A DNA stretch of 64,000 nucleotides from Gammaproteobacteria bacterium. Its GTDB lineage: Bacteria; Pseudomonadota; Gammaproteobacteria; Burkholderiales; Rhodocyclaceae. The translations under genes and the position numbers were made by a program. Positions 8,631 through 18,042 of the stretch are shown piece by piece; position 1 is the stretch's first letter, and each line of letters starts with the position of its first letter. The notes under the pieces were generated by a model that was given only the letters and a program-made list of their open reading frames with translations, did not search any database and was not told where the DNA came from. The stretch spans positions 62,001-126,000 of the forward strand of contig JAHJHI010000040.1 in NCBI GenBank assembly GCA_018824085.1, given 5' to 3'.

Positions 8631-9239
8631 ATGTTTTCCGGCATCGTGGCCGCCATCGGCCGCATCACCCGCATTTCCCCGCTCGAACAGGGCGCCCGGC
8701 TGACGGTCGACACCGCAGGCCTCGGCCTGGACGACGTGGTGCCCGGCGACTCGATCGCCAACAACGGCGTGTGCCTGACGGTCGTCGGCATCGACGGCAC
8801 GTCGGTGCTGTTCGATGTGTCGCGCGAAACGCTCAACTGCACCGCCGGCCTCGACGCGCCGGGCGAAGTGAATCTGGAAAAGGCGCTGCGCCTGTCGGAC
8901 CGCCTCGGCGGCCATCTGGTGAGCGGCCATGTTGACGGCGTGGGCACGGTGCGCCGCTTCACGCCGGTCGGCGAATCGCACGAACTGGTCATCGTCGCGC
9001 CCCGGGCGCTGGCGCGCTACATCGCGCGCAAGGGCTCGATCACCGTGCAGGGCGTGAGCCTGACGGTCAACAGCGTGGCCGACGTCGACGACGGCTGCGA
9101 ATTTTCGATCAATCTGATCCCGCATACGGTGCGCGTCACCACGCTGCGCAATCTTGCGCCTGGCAGCCGGGTCAATCTGGAAATCGACCTCATCGCCCGC
9201 TACGCCGAGCGGATGATGGTCGCAGGAGAGCAGTCATGA
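8631..9239 (+). CDS. ribE: Riboflavin synthase, alpha subunit type
   Basis: 202-residue enzyme that dismutates two 6,7-dimethyl-8-ribityllumazine molecules to riboflavin. The start MFSGIVAAIG and two tandem lumazine-binding barrels (about residues 1-96 and 97-202) are typical. The first barrel has SIANNGVCLTV and LSDRLGGHLVSGHVDG; the second has KGSITVQGVSLTV. It heads the ribE-ribBX-ribH block, overlaps the next start by 4 bases, and begins only 39 bases after dsbD, leaving no room for an FMN riboswitch. Confidence 0.96.
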   Translation: MFSGIVAAIGRITRISPLEQGARLTVDTAGLGLDDVVPGDSIANNGVCLTVVGIDGTSVLFDVSRETLNCTAGLDAPGEVNLEKALRLSDRLGGHLVSGHVDGVGTVRRFTPVGESHELVIVAPRALARYIARKGSITVQGVSLTVNSVADVDDGCEFSINLIPHTVRVTTLRNLAPGSRVNLEIDLIARYAERMMVAGEQS

Positions 9240-10327
9240 GCGCACTCGCGCCGGTCAAGGACATCATTGCCGACATCAAGGCTGGCCGCATGGTCATCCT
9301 GGTCGACGAGGAAGACCGCGAAAATGAAGGTGACGTGGTGCTGGCGGCCGAATTCGTCACGCCGGAAGCGATCAATTTCATGGTCAAGCACTGCCGTGGG
9401 CTGGTCTGCCTGACGCTGACGGAAACCCGCTGCCGCCAGCTCGGGCTGGAGCAGATGGTGCGGCACAACCGCACACCGCACGGCACGGCGTTCACCGCAT
9501 CGATCGAAGCCGCCACCGGCGTCACCACCGGCATTTCGGCGCACGATCGCGCGCGCACCATACAGGTCGCCGTATCGCGCAACGCCACGCCGGACGACAT
9601 CGTGATGCCCGGCCACATCTTTCCGCTGACCGCGCAGCGCGGCGGCGTGCTGATCCGTGCCGGCCACACCGAAGCCGGCTGCGACCTGGCCCAGCTCGCC
9701 GGTCTGGAACCGGCCGCCGTCATCTGCGAGATCCTCAAGGACGACGGCACGATGGCGCGCATGCCGGACCTCATTGAATTCGCCGCGGAACACGGCCTGA
9801 AGATCGGCGCGATCCGCGACCTCATCGCCTACCGCGCGGCAACCGAAGCGCTGGTGCGCGAGGTGTCGCGGCGCGAAGTGATGTGTGCCTACGGCAAGTT
9901 CATGCTGCACGGCTTCGAAGACACGACCAGCGGCGAAATCCATCTCGCGATGGTCAAGGGCGACATCGACCCGGAAAGCGAAACGCTGGTGCGCGTGCAC
10001 GAACCGATTTCGGTGCTCGATTTCCTCGACGCCGACAATCCGCGCCACAGCTTCAGCATCGACCGCGCCATGCAGATCATCAACGACGCCGGCAGCGGCG
10101 TCATCGTGATGCTGCGCCGCACGGAAAGCGACGCCGACTTCCTGCGCCACCTGGCAGACCCGGCGGCGCAACCGCCCGCCGCGCGCTGGGACGCCCGCAC
10201 CTTCGGCGTCGGCGCACAGATCCTGCGCAACCTGAACGTGCGCAAGATGCGTCTGCTCGCCAGCCCGCGCAAGATACCCAGCATGGCCGGTTTCGATCTC
10301 GAACTGACCGGCTACCTGACAGACTGA
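9236..10327 (+). CDS. ribBX: 3,4-dihydroxy-2-butanone-4-phosphate synthase with degenerate GTP cyclohydrolase II domain
   Basis: 363 residues. The N-terminal DHBP synthase domain (about 1-205) is intact, with the acidic loop [11 protein letters not shown], the RTPHGTAFT motif and [10 protein letters not shown]. It converts ribulose 5-phosphate to the four-carbon unit of riboflavin. The C-terminal half aligns with GTP cyclohydrolase II but lacks the zinc-binding cysteine motif (C-x2-GDxxxSxxCDCG), so it is most likely inactive. This matches the RibBX form described in proteobacteria that encode a separate RibA. It overlaps ribE and sits 7 bases before ribH. Confidence 0.92.
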   Translation: MSALAPVKDIIADIKAGRMVILVDEEDRENEGDVVLAAEFVTPEAINFMVKHCRGLVCLTLTETRCRQLGLEQMVRHNRTPHGTAFTASIEAATGVTTGISAHDRARTIQVAVSRNATPDDIVMPGHIFPLTAQRGGVLIRAGHTEAGCDLAQLAGLEPAAVICEILKDDGTMARMPDLIEFAAEHGLKIGAIRDLIAYRAATEALVREVSRREVMCAYGKFMLHGFEDTTSGEIHLAMVKGDIDPESETLVRVHEPISVLDFLDADNPRHSFSIDRAMQIINDAGSGVIVMLRRTESDADFLRHLADPAAQPPAARWDARTFGVGAQILRNLNVRKMRLLASPRKIPSMAGFDLELTGYLTD

Positions 10328-10334
10328 GGACACC

Positions 10335-10808
10335 ATGCCACGCTTCAACGACATCCCCGAAATCGAGGAAAACCTCGACGGCAAAGGCCTGCGCGTCGCC
10401 ATCGCGCTGAGCCGCTTCAACCCGGACGTGGGCAACGGCCTGCTGTCCGCCTGTTGCGACACATTGCGCACGCTCGGCGTCGCGCCGGCCGACACGCTCA
10501 TCGTGACCGTGCCGGGCGCGCTCGAACTGCCGCTGACGCTGCAGCGCCTTGCGCTGTCCGGCAAGTACGACGCGCTGGTGGCGCTCGGTGCCGTGATCCG
10601 CGGCGAGACCTACCACTTCGAAATCGTGTCGAACGAAATGGCCCGCGGCGTCGCCGACATCCAGCTCAAGACCGGCGTGCCGGTCGCCAATGGCGTGCTG
10701 ACGACGGAGGACGACGACCAGGCGCTGGCGCGCATGCACGAAAAGGGCTCCGATTGCGCCCGTGCAGCCGTAGAAATGGCGCGCCTGCTGGCGCGTCTGA
10801 CGGACTGA
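10335..10808 (+). CDS. ribH: 6,7-dimethyl-8-ribityllumazine synthase
   Basis: 157-residue lumazine synthase that condenses the RibBA products. Recognisable elements are the [15 protein letters not shown] substrate loop, the [12 protein letters not shown] motif, the [14 protein letters not shown] phosphate-binding stretch with catalytic histidine, and the [11 protein letters not shown] segment. It is the usual length. It follows ribBX in the riboflavin operon, and nusB comes next, the common proteobacterial order. Confidence 0.96.
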   Translation: MPRFNDIPEIEENLDGKGLRVAIALSRFNPDVGNGLLSACCDTLRTLGVAPADTLIVTVPGALELPLTLQRLALSGKYDALVALGAVIRGETYHFEIVSNEMARGVADIQLKTGVPVANGVLTTEDDDQALARMHEKGSDCARAAVEMARLLARLTD

Positions 10809-10811
10809 TCC

Positions 10812-11276
10812 ATGGAACCGAACACCGAAGCGCCGCGCAAGTCCGGCCGCCGCCTGGCCCGCGAATTCGCGGTGCAGGGCATCTACCAATGGCTGCTGTC
10901 CGGCAACGACATGCCGGCCATCGACGCCCACCTGAGCGAGGACGACGGATTCGCCAAGGTCGACCGCAAGCTGTTCCGCACGCTGATGAACGGCGTGCTC
11001 TACAACGTCGACGCGTTGCGCGCGCACTTCGCGCCCCTGCTCGACCGCCCGGTGGACGAGCTGTCGCCGGTGGAACACGCGATCCTGCTGGTGGCGACCT
11101 TCGAGCTCGAACGCCAGATCGAGACGCCCTACCGCGTGGTCATCAACGAGGCGATCGAACTGGCGAAGGACTTCGGTGGCGCCGACGGCCACAAGTTCAT
11201 CAACGGCGTGCTGGACAAGATGGCGCCGCAGCTGCGCGCCGTCGAAGTGGAAGCGCGCAACCGTCCGCGCAGCTGA
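10812..11276 (+). CDS. nusB: Transcription antitermination factor NusB
   Basis: 154-residue RNA-binding helical protein that acts with NusE (S10) at boxA sites in rRNA antitermination. It has the family features: a basic N-terminus with RRLAREFAVQGIYQW, the central SPVEHAILLVATFEL helix, and the C-terminal VVINEAIELAKDFGGADGHKFINGVLDK block. It lies 3 bases downstream of ribH, as in many proteobacteria. Confidence 0.96.
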   Translation: MEPNTEAPRKSGRRLAREFAVQGIYQWLLSGNDMPAIDAHLSEDDGFAKVDRKLFRTLMNGVLYNVDALRAHFAPLLDRPVDELSPVEHAILLVATFELERQIETPYRVVINEAIELAKDFGGADGHKFINGVLDKMAPQLRAVEVEARNRPRS

Positions 11277-11364
11277 ACGCACAGCGCCGCCAGGGCCCGG
11301 TGCGCAGGACGGCACGGCCCGCCACCCGCATCGCCAACCTGTCATTCCGACTCCGGGGGCAACC

Positions 11365-12327
11365 GTGAGCGCCGAATTCGACCTGATCCGCCGCCACTTC
11401 GTCCGGCCCATGCGTCACAGCGCGCTCGGGCCCGGCGACGACTGCGCGCTCATCGCGCCCCGGCCGGGGCACGAACTCGCCGTCACCAGCGACATGCTGG
11501 TCAGCGGCACCCACTTCCTGCCGGGCACCGATCCACGCCGCCTCGGCTGGAAGACGCTGGCCGTCAACTTGTCCGATCTCGCCGCCATGGGCGCCGCGCC
11601 GCGCTGGGTCACGCTGGCCGTGTCGCTGCCACAGGTCGACGACGACTGGCTCAAGGCTTTCGCCGATGGCTTCTTCGACTGCGCTGCCCGCTTCGGCGCC
11701 GACCTCGTCGGCGGCGACACCACGCGCGGTCCGCTGTCACTGTGCGTCACCGCGATCGGCGAAATCGCACACGGCGCGGCCATCCGGCGCAGCGGCGCAC
11801 GTGACGGCGACCACATCTGGATATCCGGCCAGCCCGGGCAGGCCGCGCTGGGCCTGGCAGCATTGCGCGGCACGGTGCAGCTTGACGGCGACGCGCGCGC
11901 CTCCTGCGTCGCGGCACTGGAACAGCCGCAGCCGCGGGTCGCCCTCGGCGGTGCGCTGACGGGTCTGGCGAGCGCGATGATCGACGTGTCCGACGGACTG
12001 CTGGCCGATCTCGGCCACATCGCCCGCGCCAGCAGGCTCAGCGCCACGATCCACGACGACGCACTGCCCTGGCAGACACTGCAGTCCGCCTGCGGCGACC
12101 AGGGCGCGGTGCGCGACGCGCTGCTGGCCGGCGGCGACGACTACGAACTGCTGTTCTGCGCGCCGGCCTCGGCGCACGATGCGCTGCGCGCACTGTCCCG
12201 GCAACTCGCGCTGCCACTGACACGTATCGGCACCATGGACGCGGGCACCCCTTCCCGGGTCCGGCTGACCGACCTGTGCGGCCGCGAACTCGCCGTCACC
12301 CGCCGCGGCTACGACCACTTTTCCTGA
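11365..12327 (+). CDS. thiL: Thiamine-monophosphate kinase
   Basis: 320-residue enzyme that phosphorylates thiamine monophosphate to thiamine diphosphate. It shows the PurM/ThiL fold with GPGDDCALI near the N-terminus, SDMLVSGTHFL, the NLSDLAAMGAAPRW motif, GGDTTRGP, the DVSDGLLADLGHI Asp-rich loop and GGDDYELLF. The start is the GTG at 11365, which gives the family-typical EFDLIRRHF beginning; extension upstream would only run into the nusB tail. It is followed closely by pgpA. Confidence 0.94.
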   Translation: MSAEFDLIRRHFVRPMRHSALGPGDDCALIAPRPGHELAVTSDMLVSGTHFLPGTDPRRLGWKTLAVNLSDLAAMGAAPRWVTLAVSLPQVDDDWLKAFADGFFDCAARFGADLVGGDTTRGPLSLCVTAIGEIAHGAAIRRSGARDGDHIWISGQPGQAALGLAALRGTVQLDGDARASCVAALEQPQPRVALGGALTGLASAMIDVSDGLLADLGHIARASRLSATIHDDALPWQTLQSACGDQGAVRDALLAGGDDYELLFCAPASAHDALRALSRQLALPLTRIGTMDAGTPSRVRLTDLCGRELAVTRRGYDHFS

Positions 12328-12331
12328 CTCG

Positions 12332-12832
12332 ATGATCAAGACTTCGACACCGCCGCACTTCGGCTTCCTCCTTCATCCGGCCCACCTGCTGGCCTGCGGC
12401 TTCGGCAGCGGACTGACGCCGTTCGCCTCCGGCACCTTCGGCACGCTGGCGGCCTGGCCGCTCTACCTGCTGATCAAGCCGTCGTTCTCCGAGGCCGGCT
12501 TCGCCGTCTTCCTGCTGCTCGCCTTCGTGATCGGCGTCGCCGCGTGCCAGCGCACCGGACGCGATCTCGGCGTGCCCGACCACGGCGCCATCGTGTGGGA
12601 CGAAATTGTCGCGTTCTGGCTTGTCCTGTGGGTCACGCCGGAAGGCTGGATGTGGCAGCTGGGCGCCTTCTTCGCGTTCCGGCTGTTCGACGTGTTCAAG
12701 CCGCCGCCCGCGCGCTGGGTCGATCTGAACATGAAACACGGCTTCGGCGTCATGCTCGACGACGTGATCGCCGCGCTGTTCGCCGCCGTCTCGCTGGCGC
12801 TGTGCAAGTTGTTGCTGGAACGCCTCGCCTGA
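12332..12832 (+). CDS. pgpA: Phosphatidylglycerophosphatase A
   Basis: 166-residue inner-membrane phosphatase that removes the phosphate from phosphatidylglycerophosphate in phosphatidylglycerol synthesis. Motifs are the N-terminal [17 protein letters not shown], the [14 protein letters not shown] acidic segment and the [14 protein letters not shown] motif. Four hydrophobic helices are evident. The gene lies 4 bases after thiL and overlaps pncC by one base (TGATG), the usual thiL-pgpA-pncC order. Confidence 0.95.
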   Translation: MIKTSTPPHFGFLLHPAHLLACGFGSGLTPFASGTFGTLAAWPLYLLIKPSFSEAGFAVFLLLAFVIGVAACQRTGRDLGVPDHGAIVWDEIVAFWLVLWVTPEGWMWQLGAFFAFRLFDVFKPPPARWVDLNMKHGFGVMLDDVIAALFAAVSLALCKLLLERLA

Positions 12833-13353
12833 TGGACGACGCACTGCGCCAGCTGGCAAGCGAGGTCGGCACCGCGTTGCGCAACACCGGTGCCGTGCTG
12901 GTCACCGCCGAGTCCTGCACCGGCGGCGGCGTGGCCCGGGCCATTACCGCCGTTCCGGGCAGTTCGGCCTGGTTCGACAGCGGCTTCGTGACCTATTCCA
13001 ACGCATCGAAACAGCGCATGCTGGGCGTCAGCGCCGGCACGCTTGCGACGCACGGCGCGGTGAGCGAAGCGGTCGCACTGGAGATGGCCCGCGGCGCACT
13101 GCACGCATCGGGGGCGACGGCAGCGCTGTCGGTCACCGGCATCGCCGGTCCGGACGGCGCCGTGGCGGGAAAGCCGGTCGGCACCGTGTGTTTCGGATGG
13201 GCGCTGGCGGACGGTACGCAACGCTGCGAAACCCGCCACTTCGGCGGCGACCGGGACGCCGTGCGCGAACAATCCGTGCGTCATACACTGGCCGTGCTCA
13301 AGGCTTTGCTGCGAGCACAGCCCGGAAACCCCGTGGCAAAAACTGTGCCATAA
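12832..13353 (+). CDS. pncC: Nicotinamide-nucleotide amidohydrolase (CinA C-terminal type)
   Basis: 173-residue PncC/CinA-C enzyme that deamidates nicotinamide mononucleotide for pyridine nucleotide salvage. It shows the family core: [17 protein letters not shown], the [15 protein letters not shown] loop, [15 protein letters not shown] and the [20 protein letters not shown] block. It is the short form without the N-terminal MoaB-like domain. The gene directly precedes recA, as in many proteobacteria where cinA and recA are linked. Confidence 0.93.
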   Translation: MDDALRQLASEVGTALRNTGAVLVTAESCTGGGVARAITAVPGSSAWFDSGFVTYSNASKQRMLGVSAGTLATHGAVSEAVALEMARGALHASGATAALSVTGIAGPDGAVAGKPVGTVCFGWALADGTQRCETRHFGGDRDAVREQSVRHTLAVLKALLRAQPGNPVAKTVP

Positions 13354-13382
13354 TCAACCGAATGCAAACGAAAGGATTCCGC

Positions 13383-14414
13383 ATGGACGACAGCAAGGCC
13401 AAAGCGCTCGCCGCAGCGCTCGCGCAGATCGAAAAGCAGTTCGGCAAGGGCTCGATCATGCGCATGGGAGACGGCCAGCTCGAAACCGACATCCAGGCCG
13501 TATCGACCGGTTCGCTCGGCCTGGACATCGCACTCGGCATCGGCGGTCTGCCGCGCGGCCGCGTGGTCGAAGTCTACGGCCCGGAATCCTCCGGAAAAAC
13601 GACGCTGACGCTGCAGGTGATCGCGGAAATGCAGAAGCTCGGCGGCACCGCAGCCTTCATCGACGCCGAACATGCACTCGACGTGCAGTACGCCGGCAAG
13701 CTCGGCGTACAGATCGATGACCTGCTGATTTCACAGCCGGACACCGGCGAGCAGGCGCTGGAGATCGCCGACATGCTGGTGCGCTCGGGTGGCGTCGACA
13801 TCATCGTCATCGACTCGGTCGCCGCGCTGACGCCCAAGGCGGAAATCGAGGGCGAGATGGGCGATTCGCTGCCCGGCCTGCAGGCTCGCCTGATGAGTCA
13901 GGCGCTGCGCAAGCTCACCGCGAACATCAAGCGCACCAACACGCTGGTCATCTTCATCAACCAGATCCGCATGAAGATCGGCGTCATGTTCGGCAATCCG
14001 GAAACGACCACCGGCGGCAACGCGCTGAAGTTCTACGCGTCCGTCCGTCTGGACATCCGCCGTATCGGCGCCATCAAGCGCGGCGAGGAAGTCGCCGGCT
14101 CGGAGACGCGCGTCAAGGTGGTCAAGAACAAGGTGGCGCCGCCGTTCCGCCAGGCCGAATTCGACATCCTGTACGGCGAGGGCATCTCGCGCGAAGGCGA
14201 GATCATCGAACTGGGCGTGCAGCACAAGTTCGTCGACAAGGCCGGCGCCTGGTACTCCTACAACGGCGAACGCATCGGCCAGGGCAAGGACAACGTGCGC
14301 GAGTTCCTGCGCGCCAATCCGTCCATGGGGCGCGAGATCGAGAACAAGGTTCGCGTCGCCTGCGGCATGCCTGAACTTGCCGCCATCGCAGCCGGGCGAG
14401 TCGAGGCTGCGTGA
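13383..14414 (+). CDS. recA: Recombinase RecA
   Basis: 343-residue recombinase that forms the ATP-dependent filament on single-stranded DNA and triggers LexA cleavage. Walker A is GPESSGKT (66-73), Walker B is around [12 protein letters not shown], and the conserved MSQALRKLT and [20 protein letters not shown] loops are intact. The ATG at 13383 is preceded by AAAGGA; another in-frame ATG seven codons upstream lacks a good ribosome-binding site. I could not see a convincing LexA box between pncC and recA. recX overlaps the stop codon. Confidence 0.98.
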   Translation: MDDSKAKALAAALAQIEKQFGKGSIMRMGDGQLETDIQAVSTGSLGLDIALGIGGLPRGRVVEVYGPESSGKTTLTLQVIAEMQKLGGTAAFIDAEHALDVQYAGKLGVQIDDLLISQPDTGEQALEIADMLVRSGGVDIIVIDSVAALTPKAEIEGEMGDSLPGLQARLMSQALRKLTANIKRTNTLVIFINQIRMKIGVMFGNPETTTGGNALKFYASVRLDIRRIGAIKRGEEVAGSETRVKVVKNKVAPPFRQAEFDILYGEGISREGEIIELGVQHKFVDKAGAWYSYNGERIGQGKDNVREFLRANPSMGREIENKVRVACGMPELAAIAAGRVEAA

Positions 14415-14854
14415 GCGCCAATCTGCGCGAGAAGGCCCTGCGCCTGCTCGCGCGGCGCGATCACAGCCGTGCCGAACTGGCGCGCAAACTGCATGAAGAA
14501 GGCAACGAAGAGGACGTGGCGGCGTTGCTGCAGCGGCTCGAAGCGAGCGGCCTTCTGTCGGACGCCCGCTTCGCCGAGCAGTTCGTCACGGCGCGCGCCG
14601 CCCGTTTCGGCACGCGCCGCCTGCAGCAGGAGCTGAAGCTGCGTGGCGTGACATCGGACGAGACGAGCGCGGCGCTGGCCACGGTCGAACAGGACGACAC
14701 GGCACGGGCGAGGGCAGTCTGGGCGCGCAAGTTCGGCGTGGCGCCACACGACGCGAAGAGCTGGGCACGACAGGCGAGATTCCTCCAGTCGCGGGGTTTC
14801 TCGGCCGATAGCATTCACAAGATACTGCGCGAACACCCTGAACACGATGAGTGA
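14411..14854 (+). CDS. recX: Regulatory protein RecX
   Basis: 147-residue helical modulator that caps and limits RecA filaments. Its family pattern is visible: repeated three-helix units beginning [19 protein letters not shown], then [17 protein letters not shown], and later [18 protein letters not shown]. The GTG start overlaps the recA stop (GTGA), so expression is coupled to recA. The 3' end overlaps lptB by 8 bases. Confidence 0.94.
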   Translation: MSANLREKALRLLARRDHSRAELARKLHEEGNEEDVAALLQRLEASGLLSDARFAEQFVTARAARFGTRRLQQELKLRGVTSDETSAALATVEQDDTARARAVWARKFGVAPHDAKSWARQARFLQSRGFSADSIHKILREHPEHDE

Positions 14855-15587
14855 AACCCGGACTGCAAGCCTGCTCAAGGTGGAGCGGCTGCGCAAGAAA
14901 TACAAATCGCGCCCGGTGGTGAAGGACGTGTCCTTCGAGGTGGGCAGCGGCGAGGTCATCGGATTGCTGGGCCCGAACGGCGCCGGCAAGACGACCTGTT
15001 TCTACATGATCGTCGGATTGATCAGCGCCGACGGCGGAGACATCCAGCTCGACGGCGAACGCCTGACCCATCTGCCCATCCATCGCCGCGCACAGCAGGG
15101 GCTGTCCTACCTGCCGCAGGAGAACTCGGTATTCCGCAAGCTCGACGTCGAGGAGAACGTGCTGGCCATCCTCGAACTGAACGAACGCGACCCGCAGGTT
15201 CGCTCGCGCCGGCTGGACGAACTGCTCGACGAACTCGGCATCGCCCACCTGCGCAAGAGCCCCGCCGCGTCACTTTCCGGCGGCGAGCGGCGGCGGGTCG
15301 AGATCGCCCGCGCGCTGGCCACCTCGCCGCGCTTCATCCTGCTCGACGAACCGTTTGCCGGCGTCGATCCGATCGCGGTCATCGACATCCAGAAAACCAT
15401 CCGTTTCCTGAAGGAACGCGGCATCGGCGTGCTGATCACGGACCACAACGTGCGGGAAACTCTGGGCATCTGTGACCGTGCTTACATCATCAACGAAGGA
15501 GAGGTACTGGCCAGCGGACGCCCGGAAGAAATCGTGTATAACGAACGTGTCAGGAAGGTCTATCTGGGCGAGCATTTCCGTCTGTAG
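14847..15587 (+). CDS. lptB: Lipopolysaccharide export ATPase LptB
   Basis: 246-residue cytoplasmic ATPase of the LptB2FG machine that extracts lipopolysaccharide from the inner membrane. Walker A is [15 protein letters not shown], the Q-loop lies in [12 protein letters not shown], the signature is [15 protein letters not shown], and Walker B is [12 protein letters not shown] followed by the switch histidine in [10 protein letters not shown]. The start overlaps recX. The usual upstream partners lptC and lptA are absent here; rpoN follows as expected. Confidence 0.95.
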   Translation: MSETRTASLLKVERLRKKYKSRPVVKDVSFEVGSGEVIGLLGPNGAGKTTCFYMIVGLISADGGDIQLDGERLTHLPIHRRAQQGLSYLPQENSVFRKLDVEENVLAILELNERDPQVRSRRLDELLDELGIAHLRKSPAASLSGGERRRVEIARALATSPRFILLDEPFAGVDPIAVIDIQKTIRFLKERGIGVLITDHNVRETLGICDRAYIINEGEVLASGRPEEIVYNERVRKVYLGEHFRL

Positions 15588-15607
15588 TCCCCCGAAATCC
15601 GTACACC

Positions 15608-17047
15608 ATGAAGCAGTCGCTGCAACTCAAACTTTCCCAGCATCTTGCGCTCACCCCGCAGTTGCAACAGTCGATCCGGCTGCTTCAGCTGTCGACGATC
15701 GAGTTCAACCAGGAGATCGAAAGATTCCTGGATGACAATCCGATGCTGGAACGTGACGAAGGCGATCCGCCACCCACGTTCCAGCCGCAGCAGGATGGCG
15801 TGACCGAAGCCCGCGAACCGTCCCAGGAAAGCGTCGAGGCATCCGCCGACGAGCGTGCGCCGGAAGGCACGGGCAGCGCAGACATCGACGAATGGTCGGG
15901 CGAGAGCGGAAGCTACGGCTCGCGCAGCGGCGGCGACGGTGACGACGACGGCGACTACCAGGACGTCCAGGCTGCCGGCACCTCGCTGCGCGATCACCTG
16001 TGCGGCCAGCTGGCGCTGTCGCAGATGAGCGAACGGGCGCGCTACCTGATCCGCCTGCTGATCGAAGCGCTCGACGACGACGGGTACCTGAACCAGGATC
16101 TGGAAGAACTGGTCGAACTGCTGCCCGAAGAAGCGGACATCGACCTCGACGACCTGTCGATCGCGCTGCTGCAGCTGCAGAATTTCGACCCGCCCGGTGT
16201 CGGCGCACGCAACCCGCGCGAATGCCTGCTGATCCAGCTCAATGTCCTGCCGACGGATGAAGTGTCGACGCTGGCCCGGCTCGTCATCGACCAGCACATC
16301 GAATTGCTCGCCGCCCGTGATTTCGCGAAGATCCGCCGCGCAACGGGCTGCGACGAAGAACTTCTGCGCGCGGCACAGTCGCTGATCCGTTCACTCAATC
16401 CGCGTCCCGGCTCCCAGTTCGCTCCGATCGACGCTCGCTACATCGTGCCGGACGTCGTGGTGCGCAAGGTGCGCGGGCAATGGACGGCGCTGCTCAATCC
16501 CGACGCGATGCCGCGCCTGAGGATCAACCGGCTGTACGCCGAAATACTTCAGGGCCAGCGGGGCAGCGGCCTGTCCGGCCAGCTGCAGGAAGCCAAGTGG
16601 CTGATCAAGAACGTGCAGCAGCGCTTCGACACCATCCTGCGCGTATCGCAGGCCATCGTCGAACGCCAGCGCCAGTTCTTCGAATTCGGCGAAGTCGCGA
16701 TGCGGCCGCTGACCTTGCGCGAAATCGCGGAAACACTCGAATTGCATGAATCGACGATTTCGCGCGTCACGTCACAGAAGTACATGGCGACCACGCGGGG
16801 ATTGTTCGAACTCAAATATTTCTTCGGTAGCCATGTGGCGACCGAAAGCGGCGGGGCCTGTTCGGCTACCGCAATCCGCGCACTCATCCGCCAGCTTGTG
16901 GGTGCCGAGGATGCCAAGCGTCCGTTGTCGGATTCGCGCATCGCGGAGATACTTGGCCAGCAGGGCATCGTGGTTGCGCGCCGTACCATCGCCAAGTACC
17001 GCGAATCCCTCAACATCCCGCCGGTAAGCGTGCGCAAGGCGATCTAG
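15608..17047 (+). CDS. rpoN: RNA polymerase sigma-54 factor
   Basis: 479-residue alternative sigma factor that needs AAA+ enhancer-binding activators. The N-terminal glutamine-rich region I (LQLKLSQHLALTPQLQQSIRLLQLS) contacts activators. An acidic region II spans about residues 50-125. The C-terminal helix-turn-helix and the RpoN box near ARRTIAKYRE bind the -24 element. The family length and order are normal. It is followed by hpf and ptsN, the standard proteobacterial rpoN neighbourhood. Confidence 0.97.
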   Translation: MKQSLQLKLSQHLALTPQLQQSIRLLQLSTIEFNQEIERFLDDNPMLERDEGDPPPTFQPQQDGVTEAREPSQESVEASADERAPEGTGSADIDEWSGESGSYGSRSGGDGDDDGDYQDVQAAGTSLRDHLCGQLALSQMSERARYLIRLLIEALDDDGYLNQDLEELVELLPEEADIDLDDLSIALLQLQNFDPPGVGARNPRECLLIQLNVLPTDEVSTLARLVIDQHIELLAARDFAKIRRATGCDEELLRAAQSLIRSLNPRPGSQFAPIDARYIVPDVVVRKVRGQWTALLNPDAMPRLRINRLYAEILQGQRGSGLSGQLQEAKWLIKNVQQRFDTILRVSQAIVERQRQFFEFGEVAMRPLTLREIAETLELHESTISRVTSQKYMATTRGLFELKYFFGSHVATESGGACSATAIRALIRQLVGAEDAKRPLSDSRIAEILGQQGIVVARRTIAKYRESLNIPPVSVRKAI

Positions 17048-17111
17048 GCCGGACAACGCAGACACGCCGAAATCGCCACGCATTTTTCGTCCCGTAACGA
17101 AAGGAGGCAGC

Positions 17112-17432
17112 ATGAACCTCACCATCACCGGCCATCACCTCGAAGTCACCCCGGCGATCCACGAATACGTGGAAGCGAAGCTAGAACGGGTGATTCGTCA
17201 CTTTGATCATGTGACCAATGTTTCAGTAATCATGTCGGTGGAAAAACTTCGGCAGAAAGCGGAAGTCACACTGCACGTCCGCGGTCGCGACATCTTTGCC
17301 GAGGCCGATAGCGAGGACATGTACGCGACGCTCGACACACTCATTGACAAACTTGACCGGCAGTTGCTCAAGCACAAGGAGAAGACCGGCGAGCACACGC
17401 GAGAGGCACTGAAGCACCAAGCGGCAGAATGA
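17112..17432 (+). CDS. hpf: Short ribosome hibernation promoting factor
   Basis: 106-residue cytoplasmic protein of the HPF/RaiA (YhbH) family that binds the decoding site and promotes 100S ribosome dimers in stationary phase. It has the MNLTITGHHLEVTPAIHEYVEAKL start and an alpha-beta core with ADSEDMYATLDTLIDKLDRQLLKHKEK. The short length and lack of a C-terminal dimerisation domain mark the short form. An AAGGAGG ribosome-binding site precedes the ATG. It lies between rpoN and ptsN. Confidence 0.93.
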   Translation: MNLTITGHHLEVTPAIHEYVEAKLERVIRHFDHVTNVSVIMSVEKLRQKAEVTLHVRGRDIFAEADSEDMYATLDTLIDKLDRQLLKHKEKTGEHTREALKHQAAE

Positions 17433-17456
17433 CACGATTGCCCCCTGCCACGGGCG

Positions 17457-17462
17457 TATAAT
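17457..17462 (+). promoter_or_regulatory. Possible -10 element upstream of ptsN
   Basis: A perfect TATAAT hexamer 24 bases after the hpf stop and about 92 bases before the ptsN ATG. No good -35 hexamer lies at 17 bases (TTGCCC is nearer, at 13), so this is a tentative sigma-70 promoter for ptsN-hprK. Confidence 0.4.
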
Positions 17463-17494
17463 CCGACGCCTTGTTGCAGTGCAATCAACTTCAC

Positions 17495-17526
17495 GGCGCG
17501 ATAGCCGTTGAACCGGTTATCGCGCC
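17495..17526 (+). other. Hairpin in the ptsN leader
   Basis: Perfect 9-base inverted repeat GGCGCGATA / TATCGCGCC separated by 14 bases that themselves contain the AACCGGTT palindrome. It ends 27 bases before the ptsN start and has no T-run, so it is not a simple terminator. It would fold in the 5' leader of a transcript starting near 17469. Confidence 0.5.
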
Positions 17527-17553
17527 CGCCGCGTGTTCGGAGTAACCCCTGAC

Positions 17554-18042
17554 ATGACGCTCATCGCAAAGCTGTTGCCCGTATCAAACATCTGCCTTGG
17601 CCTTGAAGCCAGCAGCAAGAAACGTGTGTTTGAACAGGCCGGCCTGCTGTTTGAAAACAATCAGGGCATCGCCCGCAGCCAGGTCTTTGACAGCCTTTTC
17701 GCACGCGAAAAACTGGGGTCAACAGGCCTCGGCCAGGGCGTTGCCATTCCGCACGGCCGCATCAAGGGCCTGCGCGAAGCCATTGGCGGTTTCGTCCGCC
17801 TGGAAGGCCCGGTCGCGTTTGACGCACCGGACGGCCGTCCGGTGAATCTGCTGTTCGTGCTGCTTGTTCCGGAACAGGCCACCGAACTGCATCTGCAGAT
17901 CCTGTCCGAACTGGCCCAGATGTTTGCCGACAAGTCCTTCCGCGAACAGCTGCTGGTGGCCGAGGACGCACCGGCCATTCACACCCTCTTCAACGCCTGG
18001 CAACCAGTGCATGCGGAAACTCAACGTCGCGCGACTGTTTGA
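17554..18042 (+). CDS. ptsN: Nitrogen phosphotransferase EIIA component
   Basis: 162-residue EIIA-Ntr protein of the nitrogen PTS, which takes phosphate from NPr/HPr and regulates potassium uptake, phosphate sensing and sigma-54 linked genes. The phosphorylation site is H67 within GVAIPHGR. The fold is the fructose/mannitol EIIA type with FVLLVPEQATELHLQIL. The start ATG 17554 gives the family-typical start of about 12 residues before the first helix. hprK starts inside its 3' end (32-base overlap), so the two are translationally linked. Confidence 0.95.
   Translation: MTLIAKLLPVSNICLGLEASSKKRVFEQAGLLFENNQGIARSQVFDSLFAREKLGSTGLGQGVAIPHGRIKGLREAIGGFVRLEGPVAFDAPDGRPVNLLFVLLVPEQATELHLQILSELAQMFADKSFREQLLVAEDAPAIHTLFNAWQPVHAETQRRATV

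Noticed and set aside
13300-13383. LexA-type operator before recA
   Set aside because: CTG and CAG half-sites occur but not at the spacing of a LexA box; no convincing match.
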